A stretch of 5,353 bases of DNA from Ruminococcus sp. UBA3387 (GTDB lineage Bacteria; Bacillota; Clostridia; Oscillospirales; Ruminococcaceae): positions 2,849 to 8,201 of the forward strand of contig DEPR01000011.1 of NCBI GenBank assembly GCA_002358895.1. The letters are read 5' to 3'. This document shows, in pieces, positions 5,298 through 5,353 of this stretch; the stretch's first letter is position 1; the number at the start of each line of letters is the position of its first letter. The notes under the pieces are model-generated. The model saw nothing but the letters and a program-made list of their open reading frames with translations, was not told where the DNA came from and made no database searches. The position numbers and the translations under genes were made by a program.

Positions 5298-5353
5298 GCG
5301 GGTGTAGTTCAATGGTAGAACTCCAGCCTTCCAAGCTGGCCACGTGGGTTCGA
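5298..5353 (+). tRNA. tRNA-Gly (anticodon UCC), 3' end cut by the window
   Basis: The 5' acceptor strand is GCGGGTG (5298-5304). The D arm is GTTC/GAAC (5307-5310, 5318-5321) around a loop with GG. The anticodon arm is CCAGC/GCTGG (5323-5327, 5335-5339) with loop CTTCCAA, placing anticodon TCC at 5330-5332, which reads GGA and GGG codons. The T arm begins GTGGG (5344-5348) then TTCGA, where the window ends. About 18-21 nt, including the 3' half of the T stem and the acceptor 3' strand, lie outside, so whether CCA is encoded cannot be seen. More tRNA genes may follow. Confidence 0.95.

Noticed and set aside
1..5353. CRISPR array, insertion sequence, prophage or attachment site
   Set aside because: No direct repeats with spacers, transposase, integrase or terminal inverted repeats are visible. 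A tRNA gene at the right edge can be an integration site, but its 3' end is outside the window.

Overview
The window looks like chromosomal DNA from a low-GC Gram-positive anaerobe of the class Clostridia, possibly a Ruminococcus/Oscillospiraceae-type gut organism. The reasons are AT-rich intergenic DNA, near-consensus sigma-A promoters, AAGGAG-type ribosome binding sites, and a DUF5685/J-domain gene pair that I associate from memory with Clostridia. The genus is inference.

Layout. (1) Positions 1-699, minus strand: the N-terminal half of TrkA, the NAD-binding regulatory subunit of a Trk/Ktr potassium uptake system, running off the left edge. (2) Positions 700-888: a divergent intergenic region with one sigma-A promoter facing each way (trkA leftward, the MATE gene rightward). 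(3) Positions 889-2250: a complete MATE-family multidrug/cation antiporter. (4) Positions 2324-5156: a tight four-gene run with its own promoter, whose -35 box lies inside the last codons of the MATE gene, and with an intrinsic terminator at 5164-5192. The four genes encode a DUF5685-type protein with paired Asp-rich motifs and CxxC pairs; a J-domain/TPR co-chaperone ending in a nine-cysteine tail; a small polytopic membrane protein starting at TTG; and a TVP38/VTT (DedA-superfamily) membrane protein. (5) Positions 5229-5353: a perfect-consensus promoter driving a tRNA-Gly(UCC) gene cut by the right edge.

The potentially novel part is the four-gene operon. The DUF5685 protein has a DDxxD motif and, about 100 residues later, a DxxDDxxDD motif in a helical context that resembles class I isoprenoid synthases. 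Its gene overlaps by 17 nt the gene for a J-domain protein whose C-terminus is a cysteine string ending in Cys-Cys. A J domain plus cysteine string is the layout of the eukaryotic co-chaperone CSP/DNAJC5. An isoprenyl-synthase-like protein encoded beside its protein substrate has a bacterial precedent in ComQ/ComX. With two membrane proteins downstream, one of a lipid-transport-related superfamily, a membrane-anchored or lipid-linked chaperone system is a testable hypothesis. It remains inference: the sequence shows the motifs and gene order, not the chemistry. The other genes appear ordinary and intact apart from edge truncation.
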